From JAFGSI01 sp041287425 (GTDB lineage Bacteria; Chloroflexota; Anaerolineae; Anaerolineales; Villigracilaceae): a stretch of DNA of 64,000 bases. The notes beneath the pieces are model-generated. The model made no database searches and was not told the origin of the DNA. It was given only the letters and a program-made list of their open reading frames with translations. This document shows positions 8,764 to 20,095 of this stretch, piece after piece. The DNA lies in assembly GCA_041287425.1 (NCBI GenBank), contig JBEULG010000036.1:33395-97394 (forward strand). Direction: 5' to 3'. The translations under genes were made by a program, and so were the position numbers. Position 1 is the first letter of the stretch; each line of letters opens with the position of its first letter.

Positions 8764-9959
8764 TGGCGGACCCTTTCGAAGATGCCGCGCAGGCGGACGC
8801 CCAGGGTGTGCTGGCGCGGCCCGGCCTCGAAGACCAGGCGCTCATAATGCGAGAGCATGATTTGGGTGGTGCGCTCTATGGCGTACTGTTCGGCGGCGAG
8901 GCGCCCGGCCTGGCCCATTTTTTTGCGCAAGTCTGCGTCCAGGCACAGGCGGGTCAATTTGGCGGCGAAGGACGCCTGGTCTTCGCGGGTCAGCAGGCCG
9001 GTCACGTTGTCCTCGACCGTATCGCCCACGCCGACCGATGCGATGCCGACCACCGGCAGGCCGGCGCCCATCGCCTCGATGACCGAGAGCGGATGTACCT
9101 CGGTCACCGAGGCGGTGACGAAGATATCGCACATGGCGAGGTAGGCGGGAATACGTTCGTAAGGCACCATCCCCAGAAAGCCGATGCGCCCATCCAGCCC
9201 AAGTTGATGGGCCAGCCGTTTGAGTTCGGCCTCTTCCGGCCCGCTGCCCAAGATGAGCAGGGTGGCGTTTTCGACCGCTTCGGCCACGCCGGCAAAGGCT
9301 TGCAGCAGGAAGGGCAGATTCTTTTCAGGCCCCAGCCGCCCGGCGTACACCAGGAGCAAATCGTCTGGCGAGAAACCGAATTCTTGCCGACAGTCCGCCC
9401 CGCACTGTTCGATGAAGCGCTTGATTTCGACGCCGTTGGGGACGATTTCGATGGGACAATTGACCCCCAGCCGGCGCAGGACTCCGGCCATGCCTTTGGA
9501 GGGCGAGATGACCAGGTCCACGGCGTTGCAGAAGGCGGGCATGTATGTTTGCAAAAACGTGGTGCTGATTTCATCGGGCAGAATAGGCAGATACGCCTGG
9601 GCGTACAAGTCATAGCGGGTATGATTGGTAAAGATGATGGGGATGCGCAGAGGCCGGCAATAGCGCAGCGCCAGGCGCCCGCTCAGGAAGGGGTGGTGGA
9701 CGTGGACGATATCCATCGTCTGTAGCAGGAGACGGGCCTTGCGGCTGTAGGTGAAATTCAGATAGTAGCCGGTGTCCACCAGCGGCAGGCCGGGGGAGCG
9801 GATGATGTTGGTCTCGTTGTCTTCGTAATCCAGGTCGCCGAAGGTGAAGACGAAAACCTCGTGTCCCGCCTGTTCCAGATGACGCTTGTTCAAGGCGATG
9901 TAATTCGTAATGCCGCTCACGTGCGGCTTGTAGACATCTGCCATCATCCCGATGCGCAT
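8760..9959 (-). CDS. GT4 family glycosyltransferase
   Basis: A 399-aa retaining GT-B enzyme. The N-terminal Rossmann half opens MRIGMMADVYKPHVSGITNY, with DIVHVHHPFLSG following. The C-terminal half has YAGRLGPEKNLPFLLQAF and the E-x7-E type motif around SVTEVHPLSVIEAMGAGLPV. Close relatives include diacylglycerol glucosyl- and phosphatidylinositol mannosyltransferases, so a glycolipid product is plausible but not shown. GAGGTGA precedes the ATG. It is the first gene of the coupled GT / UPF0102 / miaA unit. Confidence 0.85.
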   Translation of the reverse strand: MRIGMMADVYKPHVSGITNYIALNKRHLEQAGHEVFVFTFGDLDYEDNETNIIRSPGLPLVDTGYYLNFTYSRKARLLLQTMDIVHVHHPFLSGRLALRYCRPLRIPIIFTNHTRYDLYAQAYLPILPDEISTTFLQTYMPAFCNAVDLVISPSKGMAGVLRRLGVNCPIEIVPNGVEIKRFIEQCGADCRQEFGFSPDDLLLVYAGRLGPEKNLPFLLQAFAGVAEAVENATLLILGSGPEEAELKRLAHQLGLDGRIGFLGMVPYERIPAYLAMCDIFVTASVTEVHPLSVIEAMGAGLPVVGIASVGVGDTVEDNVTGLLTREDQASFAAKLTRLCLDADLRKKMGQAGRLAAEQYAIERTTQIMLSHYERLVFEAGPRQHTLGVRLRGIFERVRQ

Positions 9960-10014
9960 GCTTCACCTCGCTGCTTACATGTTAAGTCAAGGGAGATGGT
10001 CTGTCAAGGTGGGG

Positions 10015-10020
10015 TATAAT
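10015..10020 (+). promoter_or_regulatory. -10 box (TATAAT) for the 10060 gene
   Basis: TATAAT at 10015-10020 implies a transcript start near 10027. A GAGGG site at 10051-10055 then precedes ATG 10060, giving a leader of about 33 bases. No clear -35 hexamer is visible. Confidence 0.6.
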
Positions 10021-10059
10021 TGCGGCGTTTCCAAGCAGAACGTATTTGTCGAGGGTTTG

Positions 10060-11649
10060 ATGGCAAGTATTTCTCTCACCTTGTCCGAAGACTACTGGCG
10101 CAATTTGCAGTTCGGCGAAAAAGACCTGGAATTCGTCAGCACCTATCTTTTCGAGCACGAAACGCCGCTCACCGAGAAGGAAATTTTGCCCGTCTTGCTC
10201 GAGGAGCGTTTGCGCCTCGAGCAAGAGGCTTTGCGCAGGCGGCGTCAGGGAAACAGCAAATTGTATTTGCCCCGGGAACACTATCGCCCCGGCGATGGGC
10301 TGGTCTTTCCGGCACTGGATTGGAAGGGCGGCCGGGTGACCGCCGTCCGGCCAGGCGTTAACCCGGCGCTGGGCGAATTCGAAGTGATCGAGGTCGAGTT
10401 CGCCGACGGCAGCCGCAGGCAGTTCGCCGCCGGTCTGGAGACGCACGCCCTCAATGCGCCGCCGGAAGCGCCCCAGGATGAGCAGCAGAGCCTCGAAACC
10501 ATCCTCGCCCAGCACGAAGCCGAGTTGACCCGCAAACTGGTCGCCGCGCTGGAGGCGGATCCAAATCTGGTGCGAATCGCCGGCCGCTGGTTCCCGCGCG
10601 CTCTGCTGGTGGATGTCAACCTCGGACATTTGAACCTGGCCGAAGCGGTGCTGGACGAGGCCAAGGGGCAGCCTCTGCCGACTTCGGCCCTGCTCGAACA
10701 GGTCGAATTGCCGGCCGACATCAACCCCAAACTGCTCGAATTCTCGATGAACCTGGCCCTGCAGGAGGACGAGCGCTTCGACGAGGTTGGCCCGGCCGGA
10801 GAGGTGCTTTGGTGTCTGCGCCGCCTCGAGCCGCCAGATGTGCAGCAAGTTCCAGCCTTCCTGCGTTACCTCCCGTTGGAATACGATACCTCTTTGCTGA
10901 CCGAAGAGATGCGCGCCCTCGAGGCCAACCTCGACGACGAGTTGAGTGACATCGAACCGCCGGCTAACCTGCCGGAGGAGGTGACGCTCAGCCTTTCCTA
11001 TCCGCATTGGCGGGCCGGAACCCTGCCCCTTTCGGCGCGCATGCGCGGCCTCTTCCCGACCGCCTACGTCACCCCGCGCGTTCGCTTCACCATCCTGGAT
11101 GGCGTCACCAATCAGGAAATGCCGGCCTGGGTGGTTCGTCAGCACGGTTATGTGGCTGGCCTGGGCGATTTGTATCGCAAACACGGCCTGATTCCGGGCA
11201 GCCTGATCACCGTCCGGCGCAGCAAAAAACCCGGTCAGGTCATCCTGGAGGCGCGGGTTCATCGCCCGATGCGCGATTGGGTGCGGACGGTTCTGGTCGG
11301 CAGCGATGGCGGCCTCGTCTTCGCCACTCTCAAACAGAATCTGACCTGCGAATTCAACGAGCGCATGGTGATTGCCGTCCCCGATATCGAGGGCGTAGAT
11401 CAGGCCTGCGCCCGTCTGACGGCCGAAAAGCCTCCCTTCGAGAACCTGGCCCTGGGCATGCTGCGCGAATTGAGTAAACTGAACGTCCAGGGGCATGTGC
11501 ACGCCCAGGAACTCTACTCGGCCATCAACATCGTCCGGCGTTGCCCGCCGGCTCCGCTCTTTGCCTGGCTGGCGGGCCGCAGCGATATCAAACACGTCGG
11601 CGATTTGCATTTCCGCCTGACCGAAGCGCAGGAGGCCAGCGATGACTGA
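10060..11649 (+). CDS. Conserved-looking protein of unknown function (529 aa)
   Basis: I do not recognise this protein. The ATG at 10060 (MASISLTLSEDYW) follows a TATAAT box and a GAGGG site; the longer reading from 9952 would begin upstream of the promoter. It is soluble and acidic, with no signal peptide or membrane helix. The first 70 residues are charged and helical (PLTEKEILPVLLEERL), and a segment near residues 80-115 (VFPALDWKGGRVTAV...) looks like a small beta-barrel. The C-terminal 200 residues include WVRTVLVGSDGGLVFAT. It overlaps the next gene by eight bases, so the two products are probably made together. Confidence 0.75.
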   Translation: MASISLTLSEDYWRNLQFGEKDLEFVSTYLFEHETPLTEKEILPVLLEERLRLEQEALRRRRQGNSKLYLPREHYRPGDGLVFPALDWKGGRVTAVRPGVNPALGEFEVIEVEFADGSRRQFAAGLETHALNAPPEAPQDEQQSLETILAQHEAELTRKLVAALEADPNLVRIAGRWFPRALLVDVNLGHLNLAEAVLDEAKGQPLPTSALLEQVELPADINPKLLEFSMNLALQEDERFDEVGPAGEVLWCLRRLEPPDVQQVPAFLRYLPLEYDTSLLTEEMRALEANLDDELSDIEPPANLPEEVTLSLSYPHWRAGTLPLSARMRGLFPTAYVTPRVRFTILDGVTNQEMPAWVVRQHGYVAGLGDLYRKHGLIPGSLITVRRSKKPGQVILEARVHRPMRDWVRTVLVGSDGGLVFATLKQNLTCEFNERMVIAVPDIEGVDQACARLTAEKPPFENLALGMLRELSKLNVQGHVHAQELYSAINIVRRCPPAPLFAWLAGRSDIKHVGDLHFRLTEAQEASDD

Positions 11650-12076
11650 AGTCAAGAAATTCAGCCTGGTCAAACCGACAACTCAGACGCCTTTTCACGT
11701 CGACTTCGAGTGGTGGAAACAGAACGACCGCAACTGGCACGTCGAACTGCGTGATTTATTGTGCCCGGAGCATCAACAGGCCTTTGCCGACCTGCCCGAA
11801 GACCAACTGATTGACTGGGTGGACCCCGAGACGGCCGAGGTGCACCCCATGGACGGTTTGCAAAACGCCCTCATCACCCATTGCGCCCGCCAGGAAGGAT
11901 TCATCAACGCCCAGACGGCTCTCGTGGACGCCGTTTTCCGCCTGCTTCTCTCGAACGGAAACGCGCCTCTCTCGGCGGACGAATTGGGGCGGCGGCTGGG
12001 GCGCCCGGCCGAAGTCATTTTGCGCACGCTGGCGGGCCCGCGCGTCTACAAGGGCATTCGGCCGGTCAGCGGCTGA
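11642..12076 (+). CDS. Small unknown protein coupled to the 10060 gene
   Basis: A 144-aa protein with no family I can name. The first half has an unusual aromatic and acidic segment (HVDFEWWKQNDRNWHVELRD) and LCPEHQQAFADLPEDQLIDW. The last 50 residues (LSADELGRRLGRPAEVILRT) look like a helix-turn-helix or winged-helix segment; this is a pattern judgement only. Its ATG lies inside the 3' end of the 10060 gene. The pair may act as a complex. Confidence 0.7.
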   Translation: MTEVKKFSLVKPTTQTPFHVDFEWWKQNDRNWHVELRDLLCPEHQQAFADLPEDQLIDWVDPETAEVHPMDGLQNALITHCARQEGFINAQTALVDAVFRLLLSNGNAPLSADELGRRLGRPAEVILRTLAGPRVYKGIRPVSG

Positions 12077-12100
12077 ACAGCAACCCGCCTGGATTCTCTG

Positions 12101-12173
12101 GCCCCTGTAGCTCAATGGATAGAGCACCTGCCTTCTAAGCAGTTGGCTGTGGGTTCGAATCCCGCCAGGGGCG
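12101..12173 (+). tRNA. tRNA-Arg (anticodon TCT)
   Basis: A full cloverleaf can be drawn. The acceptor stem pairs 12101-12107 with 12166-12172, the D-stem is GCTC/GAGC, the anticodon loop is CTTCTAA with TCT in the 34-36 position, and the T-arm is GTGGG-TTCGAAT-CCCGC. There is one C-T mismatch at the base of the anticodon stem. The 3' CCA is not encoded. It reads AGA codons. Confidence 0.95.
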
Positions 12174-12222
12174 CTCTTTTAACAGTATGGACCGTCGTTT
12201 TTTGGAAAGGAGCATGCCCGAG

Positions 12223-12747
12223 ATGAACGAACGAACAGGGTTGATCAAATTCAAAGGCCAGGATGCGACCATCATCGGCCCGGACCTGCAGCCTGGCGAC
12301 GAGGCGCCCGAGTTTGTCGTCCAGACCCTCGACTGGTCGCCGTTTTCCGGCCTGGCCGCTACGGAGGGGAAGGTGCGCATCATCGCCGCCGTCCCCTCGC
12401 TGGACACGGACGTCTGCGACCGGGAAACGCGCCGCTTCAACCTGGAAGCCGCCGGGCTGGGGAGCGACATCGCCATCCTGGTCATCAGCACCGACCTGCC
12501 GTTTGCCCAGAAGCGCTGGTGCGGCGCAGCCGGCGTGGATCAAGTCACCGTACTTTCCGATCACATGACTGCCGACTTTGGCGCGAAGTATGGCTGCCTC
12601 ATCAAAGAGGCCCGCATCCTGCGCCGGGCGGTCTTCGTTGTGGACCGCCAGCGGAAGGTCACGTATGCGGCCTACCTGCCGGCTCTGGGCGAGGAACCTG
12701 ATTATCCTGCCGTGCTGGCCGCCGCTCGTGCCGCCCTGACCAACTGA
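12223..12747 (+). CDS. tpx: Thiol peroxidase (atypical 2-Cys peroxiredoxin)
   Basis: Reduces hydroperoxides with thioredoxin as electron donor. The family opening is MNERTGLIKFKG. The peroxidatic Cys65 lies in PSLDTDVCDRETRRF and the resolving Cys100 in KRWCGAAG. The start at 12223 has AAGGAG ten bases upstream and gives 174 aa, the normal Tpx length. An ATG at 12214 is only one base from that site, and one at 12187 has no site. It begins a run with hsp20 and lon that looks like a protein-damage response group. Confidence 0.93.
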   Translation: MNERTGLIKFKGQDATIIGPDLQPGDEAPEFVVQTLDWSPFSGLAATEGKVRIIAAVPSLDTDVCDRETRRFNLEAAGLGSDIAILVISTDLPFAQKRWCGAAGVDQVTVLSDHMTADFGAKYGCLIKEARILRRAVFVVDRQRKVTYAAYLPALGEEPDYPAVLAAARAALTN

Positions 12748-12756
12748 GGAGGTTTC

Positions 12757-13154
12757 ATGTCCACGTACACATGGAACGCTGCCCCGCCGTCCTCGCGTCC
12801 GCGCACCTCCATCCAGGCCATTGGCTGGCAGGTGCGTTTGCATGCCTATTCCTGGAGTCCGCCCACCGATGTCTATGAGACCGAGGACAGTTATATCGTC
12901 CGGGTCGAGGTGGCCGGAATGTCGCGCTCGGATTTTTCCATCACGGTGGATAAAGAACATCTCGTCATCAGCGGCGTGCGCAGCGACACGCCTGAGCGCC
13001 GCGCCTATCACCAGATGGAAATCCGTTTCGGCGAATTCAGCACCGCCGTCGAAGTGCCGCCCGATGCCGACATCACCAGGACCGAAGCCGAATACGCCGA
13101 CGGTTTCCTGACCGTCATCTTGCCGAAAATCAAAGCGGTTCGAATCAAAGCCTC

Positions 13155-13158
<4 letters not shown>
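12757..13158 (+). CDS. Hsp20 / alpha-crystallin family small heat shock protein
   Basis: A 133-aa holdase chaperone. The alpha-crystallin domain runs from SWSPPTDVYETEDSYIVRVE through MSRSDFSITVDKEHLVISG to the closing strand DGFLTVILPK. The N-terminal arm is short and the C-terminal IxI-type tail is weak (VRIKAS). AGGAGG-like bases (TGAGGAGG) precede the ATG. Its stop overlaps the lon start (ATGA), which supports co-translation with the protease. Confidence 0.93.
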
Positions 13159-15747
<2,589 letters not shown>

Positions 15748-15770
<23 letters not shown>

Positions 15771-16095
15771 AGACGACCCCACCATGCTTTCTTTGCTCAA
15801 GACCCTCCTGGCTATCGAGGGCTTCGAACCAGTGGCCATCTTGGAGAAGCATGGCGATCTCATCGAGAACATTCGCCGCGAACAGCCTCAGGCGATTTTG
15901 CTGGATGTCAACCTGGGCAACCGGGATGGAATCGAAATCGTCCGTCAGATACGCGCCGTTCCGGAACTGCAATCGGTGCGCGTTATCATGACCTCCGGCC
16001 TGCCGCGCGCCGAGGAGTGCCTCGCCGCCGGCGCCGATGACTTTCTGCTCAAGCCGTACATGCCCGACGATTTGATCAACCGCCTGCGACGCTAG
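15748..16095 (+). CDS. Single-domain response regulator
   Basis: A 115-aa receiver without output domain. It begins MSKVLLAEDDPTMLSLLKTL, with the phospho-acceptor Asp in AILLDVNLGNRDGIEIV, Ser/Thr in VIMTSGLP and Lys in FLLKPYMP. The ATG lies 23 bases inside lon and is preceded by AGGAAGGGG within lon, so its translation is tied to Lon synthesis. An upstream in-frame ATG (15643) is deep inside lon and unlikely. No kinase is nearby. Confidence 0.87.
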
Positions 16096-16104
16096 CCTTT
16101 TGCT

Positions 16105-16533
16105 GTGACTGCTTTGCTGATTCGCGAATTCCGCTTTCCGCAGGATTACCCGGCCGTCTATGCCTTGTGGTCGGCGGCTGGGGCCGGCATCCAGTTGCGC
16201 CGCTCCGACGAGCCGGAAGAGATTGCCAAGAAACTCGCTCGCGACCCCGACCTGTTCCTGGTGGCCGAGAGGGATGGCCGCCTGGTCGGCGCGGTGCTGG
16301 GCGGATTCGACGGCCGCCGCGGCTTGGTCTATCACCTGGCGGTTGACGCAACCTGCCGCGAGCAGGGAATCGGCAGCCGTCTCATGGAGGAACTCGAAGC
16401 CCGCTTGCGGGCCAAAGGCTGCATCCGCTGCTATTTGCTGGTCACGGTGGATAATCTCCAGGCCATGCAGTTCTATGAGCGGCGCGGTTGGAAGCGCATG
16501 GAGACGGTCTATACCTATGGCAAAGACCTCTGA
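16105..16533 (+). CDS. GNAT family N-acetyltransferase
   Basis: A 142-aa single-domain GNAT enzyme starting at GTG 16105, nine bases after the receiver stop. It has DPDLFLVAERDGRLVGAVLGG, the acetyl-CoA loop in YHLAVDATCREQGIGSRLME, and VDNLQAMQFYERRGWKRME, the usual C-terminal signature. It resembles YpeA/RimI-like enzymes. The acceptor substrate cannot be inferred. Confidence 0.85.
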   Translation: MTALLIREFRFPQDYPAVYALWSAAGAGIQLRRSDEPEEIAKKLARDPDLFLVAERDGRLVGAVLGGFDGRRGLVYHLAVDATCREQGIGSRLMEELEARLRAKGCIRCYLLVTVDNLQAMQFYERRGWKRMETVYTYGKDL

Positions 16534-16570
16534 CTGCCGGCAACCCTAGCCATTCCGGCGCAAGCGGTAG

Positions 16571-16576
16571 TATAAT
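16571..16576 (+). promoter_or_regulatory. -10 box of the efp promoter
   Basis: TATAAT at 16571-16576, 45 bases before the efp ATG, in the spacer after the GNAT stop. AAGGAAG at about 16610 serves as ribosome binding site. Confidence 0.65.
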
Positions 16577-16621
16577 CCCGCCCGTTTGCACCCCATATTT
16601 CGTTGAGTAAGGAAGTTCCCT

Positions 16622-17185
16622 ATGTCAATGATTGATGTCAATGACCTTCGCAAAGGCGTCACTTTCGAACTGGACGGCAACCTGTTCAAGGTGATTGAGT
16701 ACAGCCACCACAAGCCGGGCCGCGGCAACGCCACCATTCGCGTCAAGGCCCGCAACCTGCGCACCGGTGCCACCCTGGAAAAAACCTTCATCTCCGGCAA
16801 TCAGGTGGAGGAGGCTCGCCTCGATTTTCACAATGTCCAATACCTCTACAACGACGGCGAGTATTATTATTTCATGGATAACGAAACCTTCGAGCAGCCG
16901 GCAGTCAAAGCCGAGATCCTGGGCGATTCGGCCGGCTACCTCAAAGAGGGGATGGAGTGCAAACTCACCTTCTACAAAGGCGAGGCCCTGGATGTCGAAT
17001 TGCCCCTGACCGTGGATATGAAGGTCGTCCATGCGGACGTGGCCGTGCGCGGCGACACCGCCACGGGTGTGACCAAAAAAGTACGGGTCGAGACCGGGCT
17101 CGAGGTCCAGTGCCCGAACTTCGTCAAAGAGGGTGATGTCATCCGCATCGATACCCGCACCGGCGCTTACGTGACGCGCGTCTAA
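16622..17185 (+). CDS. efp: Elongation factor P
   Basis: Relieves ribosome stalling at polyproline stretches. The 187 aa form the usual three beta-barrels: KOW-like domain I, then TFISGNQVEEARLDFHNVQY, and the C-terminal GDVIRIDTRTGAYVTRV. In the domain I tip loop (HHKPGRGNATIRVK) residue 34 is Arg, where E. coli EF-P has the beta-lysylated Lys34, so it falls in the Arg-tip class. No modification enzyme (EarP, EpmA) is visible in the window. Confidence 0.96.
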   Translation: MSMIDVNDLRKGVTFELDGNLFKVIEYSHHKPGRGNATIRVKARNLRTGATLEKTFISGNQVEEARLDFHNVQYLYNDGEYYYFMDNETFEQPAVKAEILGDSAGYLKEGMECKLTFYKGEALDVELPLTVDMKVVHADVAVRGDTATGVTKKVRVETGLEVQCPNFVKEGDVIRIDTRTGAYVTRV

Positions 17186-17192
17186 AGCCGAG

Positions 17193-17224
17193 AAGATCCC
17201 GCAGGGACAGACCTGCGGGATCTT
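17193..17224 (+). terminator. Perfect 13-bp hairpin after efp
   Basis: Arms 17193-17205 and 17212-17224 are exact complements around a six-base loop, starting seven bases after the efp stop. There is no long T-run, so it may be a leaky terminator or a 3' stabiliser. The next gene starts 10 bases after the hairpin. Confidence 0.65.
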
Positions 17225-17233
17225 ATCAGAGCC

Positions 17234-17554
17234 ATGAAAACACCCGCCGGAATCGAATGCTCTTATTTTTATGGGGATTATCACCGCGGCCGCAATTGGG
17301 AGGAGTGCCGCCTGCTCGGCAATTCCTGGAGCCGCGACCTGTGCCGCACCTGCCCCGTCCCGGCCATCGAGCGGGCGAACGCCTGTGAGCACATGCGCCT
17401 GCGTCCCCGCCTCAGCCGCCCGCTGACGGCCGGCCTGCGGCGGCGCGTCAGAGTCGAAGCCTATTGTGAGCGGACCGGTCGGCGCGGCTTCGATCCTCAC
17501 ATTGGCTGCGGCGACTGTCACCCGCTGCCACCCGCTTTCGAAGTCAAGGAATGA
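17234..17554 (+). CDS. Small Cys-rich protein, probable metal binder, unknown function
   Basis: A 106-aa protein with eight Cys (residues 9, 25, 37, 40, 51, 78, 92, 95), including CRTC and CGDC pairs, plus His in CEHM and CGDCHP. This spacing suggests two zinc sites or an iron-sulfur centre. The middle is very basic (LRRRVRVEAYCERTGRRG), which would suit nucleic-acid contact. I do not recognise the family. Its stop overlaps an upstream ATG of the HAD-DinB gene, so it may be co-translated with it. Confidence 0.65.
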   Translation: MKTPAGIECSYFYGDYHRGRNWEECRLLGNSWSRDLCRTCPVPAIERANACEHMRLRPRLSRPLTAGLRRRVRVEAYCERTGRRGFDPHIGCGDCHPLPPAFEVKE

Positions 17555-17568
17555 CTCCTGGTGAACCG

Positions 17569-18750
17569 ATGAAAATCACCCTGCTCCTCGATCTCGACGA
17601 CACCTTGCTCGATACCAACATCCAGGAGTTTGCCCCGGCCTATTTCGCCTCCCTTTCGAACGCCCTGGCCGAATTTGTCTCCCCAGAGGTCATGTTGCCG
17701 GCTTTGACGGGCGGCACCCAGGCGATGATGCGCAACGCCGACCCGGCCCTGACCCTGCGCCAGGTCTTCGACGCCCATTTCTTTCCCCGCCTGGGCGTCG
17801 AGCGGGAGGTTCTGCAGCCTTCCATCGAACGTTATTATAATGAAGTCTTTCCTTCCATTCAGCGCGTGACGCGTCAACGCCCGGAGGCCATCGCCTTCGT
17901 CGAGTGGGCTTTCGAGTGCGGCCATCGCGTCGCCGTGGCCACCAATCCCTTTTTTCCGATCAAGGCTATCCATCATCGTCTGCGCTGGGCCGGCCTGCCG
18001 CCCGAACGCTATCCCTTTGCCCTCATCTCGTCCTATGAAACTTTCCATTTTACAAAGGAGGCAGGGGCGTATTTCTACGAATTTCTGGGACAACTCGGCT
18101 GGCCCGATGACCCGCTCGTGATGGTGGGCAACGATTTGGAGATGGACCTCCTGCCGGCGCTCAAAGTCGGCCTGCCGGTCTTCTGGGTGCGCACCGGGCG
18201 GGATGAAACCCATCCCGAAATTCCTCAGGGGACTTTTGCAGACCTGCGTGCCTGGCTCGAGACGGTTGACCCACAAAAACTGTGTCCATCCTTCGAGACG
18301 CCGCCGGCCTGTCTGGCAGTGTTGCGTGCCACGCCGGCAAGTATCGCCTCTCTGACTGCCGACCTGCCTGCCGAGGGCTGGCAGTGTCAGCCCGCTCCCG
18401 GCGAGTGGTGTCTGACCGAAATTGTATGCCACCTGCGCGATGTTGACCGGGATGTCCACCTGGCACGCTTGCGGCGGGTGTTGGCCGAGGAGAATCCCTT
18501 CCTGCCTGCCGAGATGACCGACCGCTGGGTGGAGGAGCGTGACTATGCTCGTCAACAGGGAGGCGAGGCCCTGGAGGCCTTCGTCGCGGCCCGCAAAGAA
18601 ATATTGGACCTGCTCGAAGCCCTCGAGCCTGATGCTTGGGCGCGCCCGGCGCGGCACGCCATCTTCGGCCCGACCCATCTGCTCGAACTGGTTCGCTTTA
18701 TTGCCGAACACGACCGTTCTCACATCCAGCAGGTGTTCAAGACGCGCTGA
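17569..18750 (+). CDS. HAD-superfamily hydrolase fused to a DinB-like domain
   Basis: A two-domain protein of about 393 aa. The first 220 residues are a HAD hydrolase: nucleophile motif LLLDLDDTLLDTN, motif II VAVATNPFF, Lys in FTKEAGAYF, and acidic motif IV VMVGNDLEMDL. The rest resembles the DinB/YfiT four-helix domain: EWCLTEIVCHLRDVDRDVHLA, then HLLELVRFIAEHDRSHIQQV with metal-ligand-like His residues. DinB-fold members are often metal-dependent thiol transferases. The start may be 17551 (overlapping the previous gene) or 17569; the latter has GGTG six bases upstream. Confidence 0.85.
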   Translation: MKITLLLDLDDTLLDTNIQEFAPAYFASLSNALAEFVSPEVMLPALTGGTQAMMRNADPALTLRQVFDAHFFPRLGVEREVLQPSIERYYNEVFPSIQRVTRQRPEAIAFVEWAFECGHRVAVATNPFFPIKAIHHRLRWAGLPPERYPFALISSYETFHFTKEAGAYFYEFLGQLGWPDDPLVMVGNDLEMDLLPALKVGLPVFWVRTGRDETHPEIPQGTFADLRAWLETVDPQKLCPSFETPPACLAVLRATPASIASLTADLPAEGWQCQPAPGEWCLTEIVCHLRDVDRDVHLARLRRVLAEENPFLPAEMTDRWVEERDYARQQGGEALEAFVAARKEILDLLEALEPDAWARPARHAIFGPTHLLELVRFIAEHDRSHIQQVFKTR

Positions 18751-18790
18751 TTGCCGTCTCTTTCCGCCTCCCTTTGGCAGCCCGCGTGTT

Positions 18791-18826
18791 ATAACGTCCA
18801 GACAAACCCTGGACGTTATTCTTTTT
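18791..18826 (+). terminator. Rho-independent terminator after the HAD-DinB gene
   Basis: An 11-bp perfect stem (18791-18801 with 18809-18819), a seven-base loop and then TCTTTTT. It separates this operon from the fab genes, and the fabF ribosome binding site begins within ten bases of it. Confidence 0.9.
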
Positions 18827-18845
18827 GCCAAAGGAGAAGACGTTT

Positions 18846-20087
<1,242 letters not shown>

Positions 20088-20095
20088 GAGGCGAA

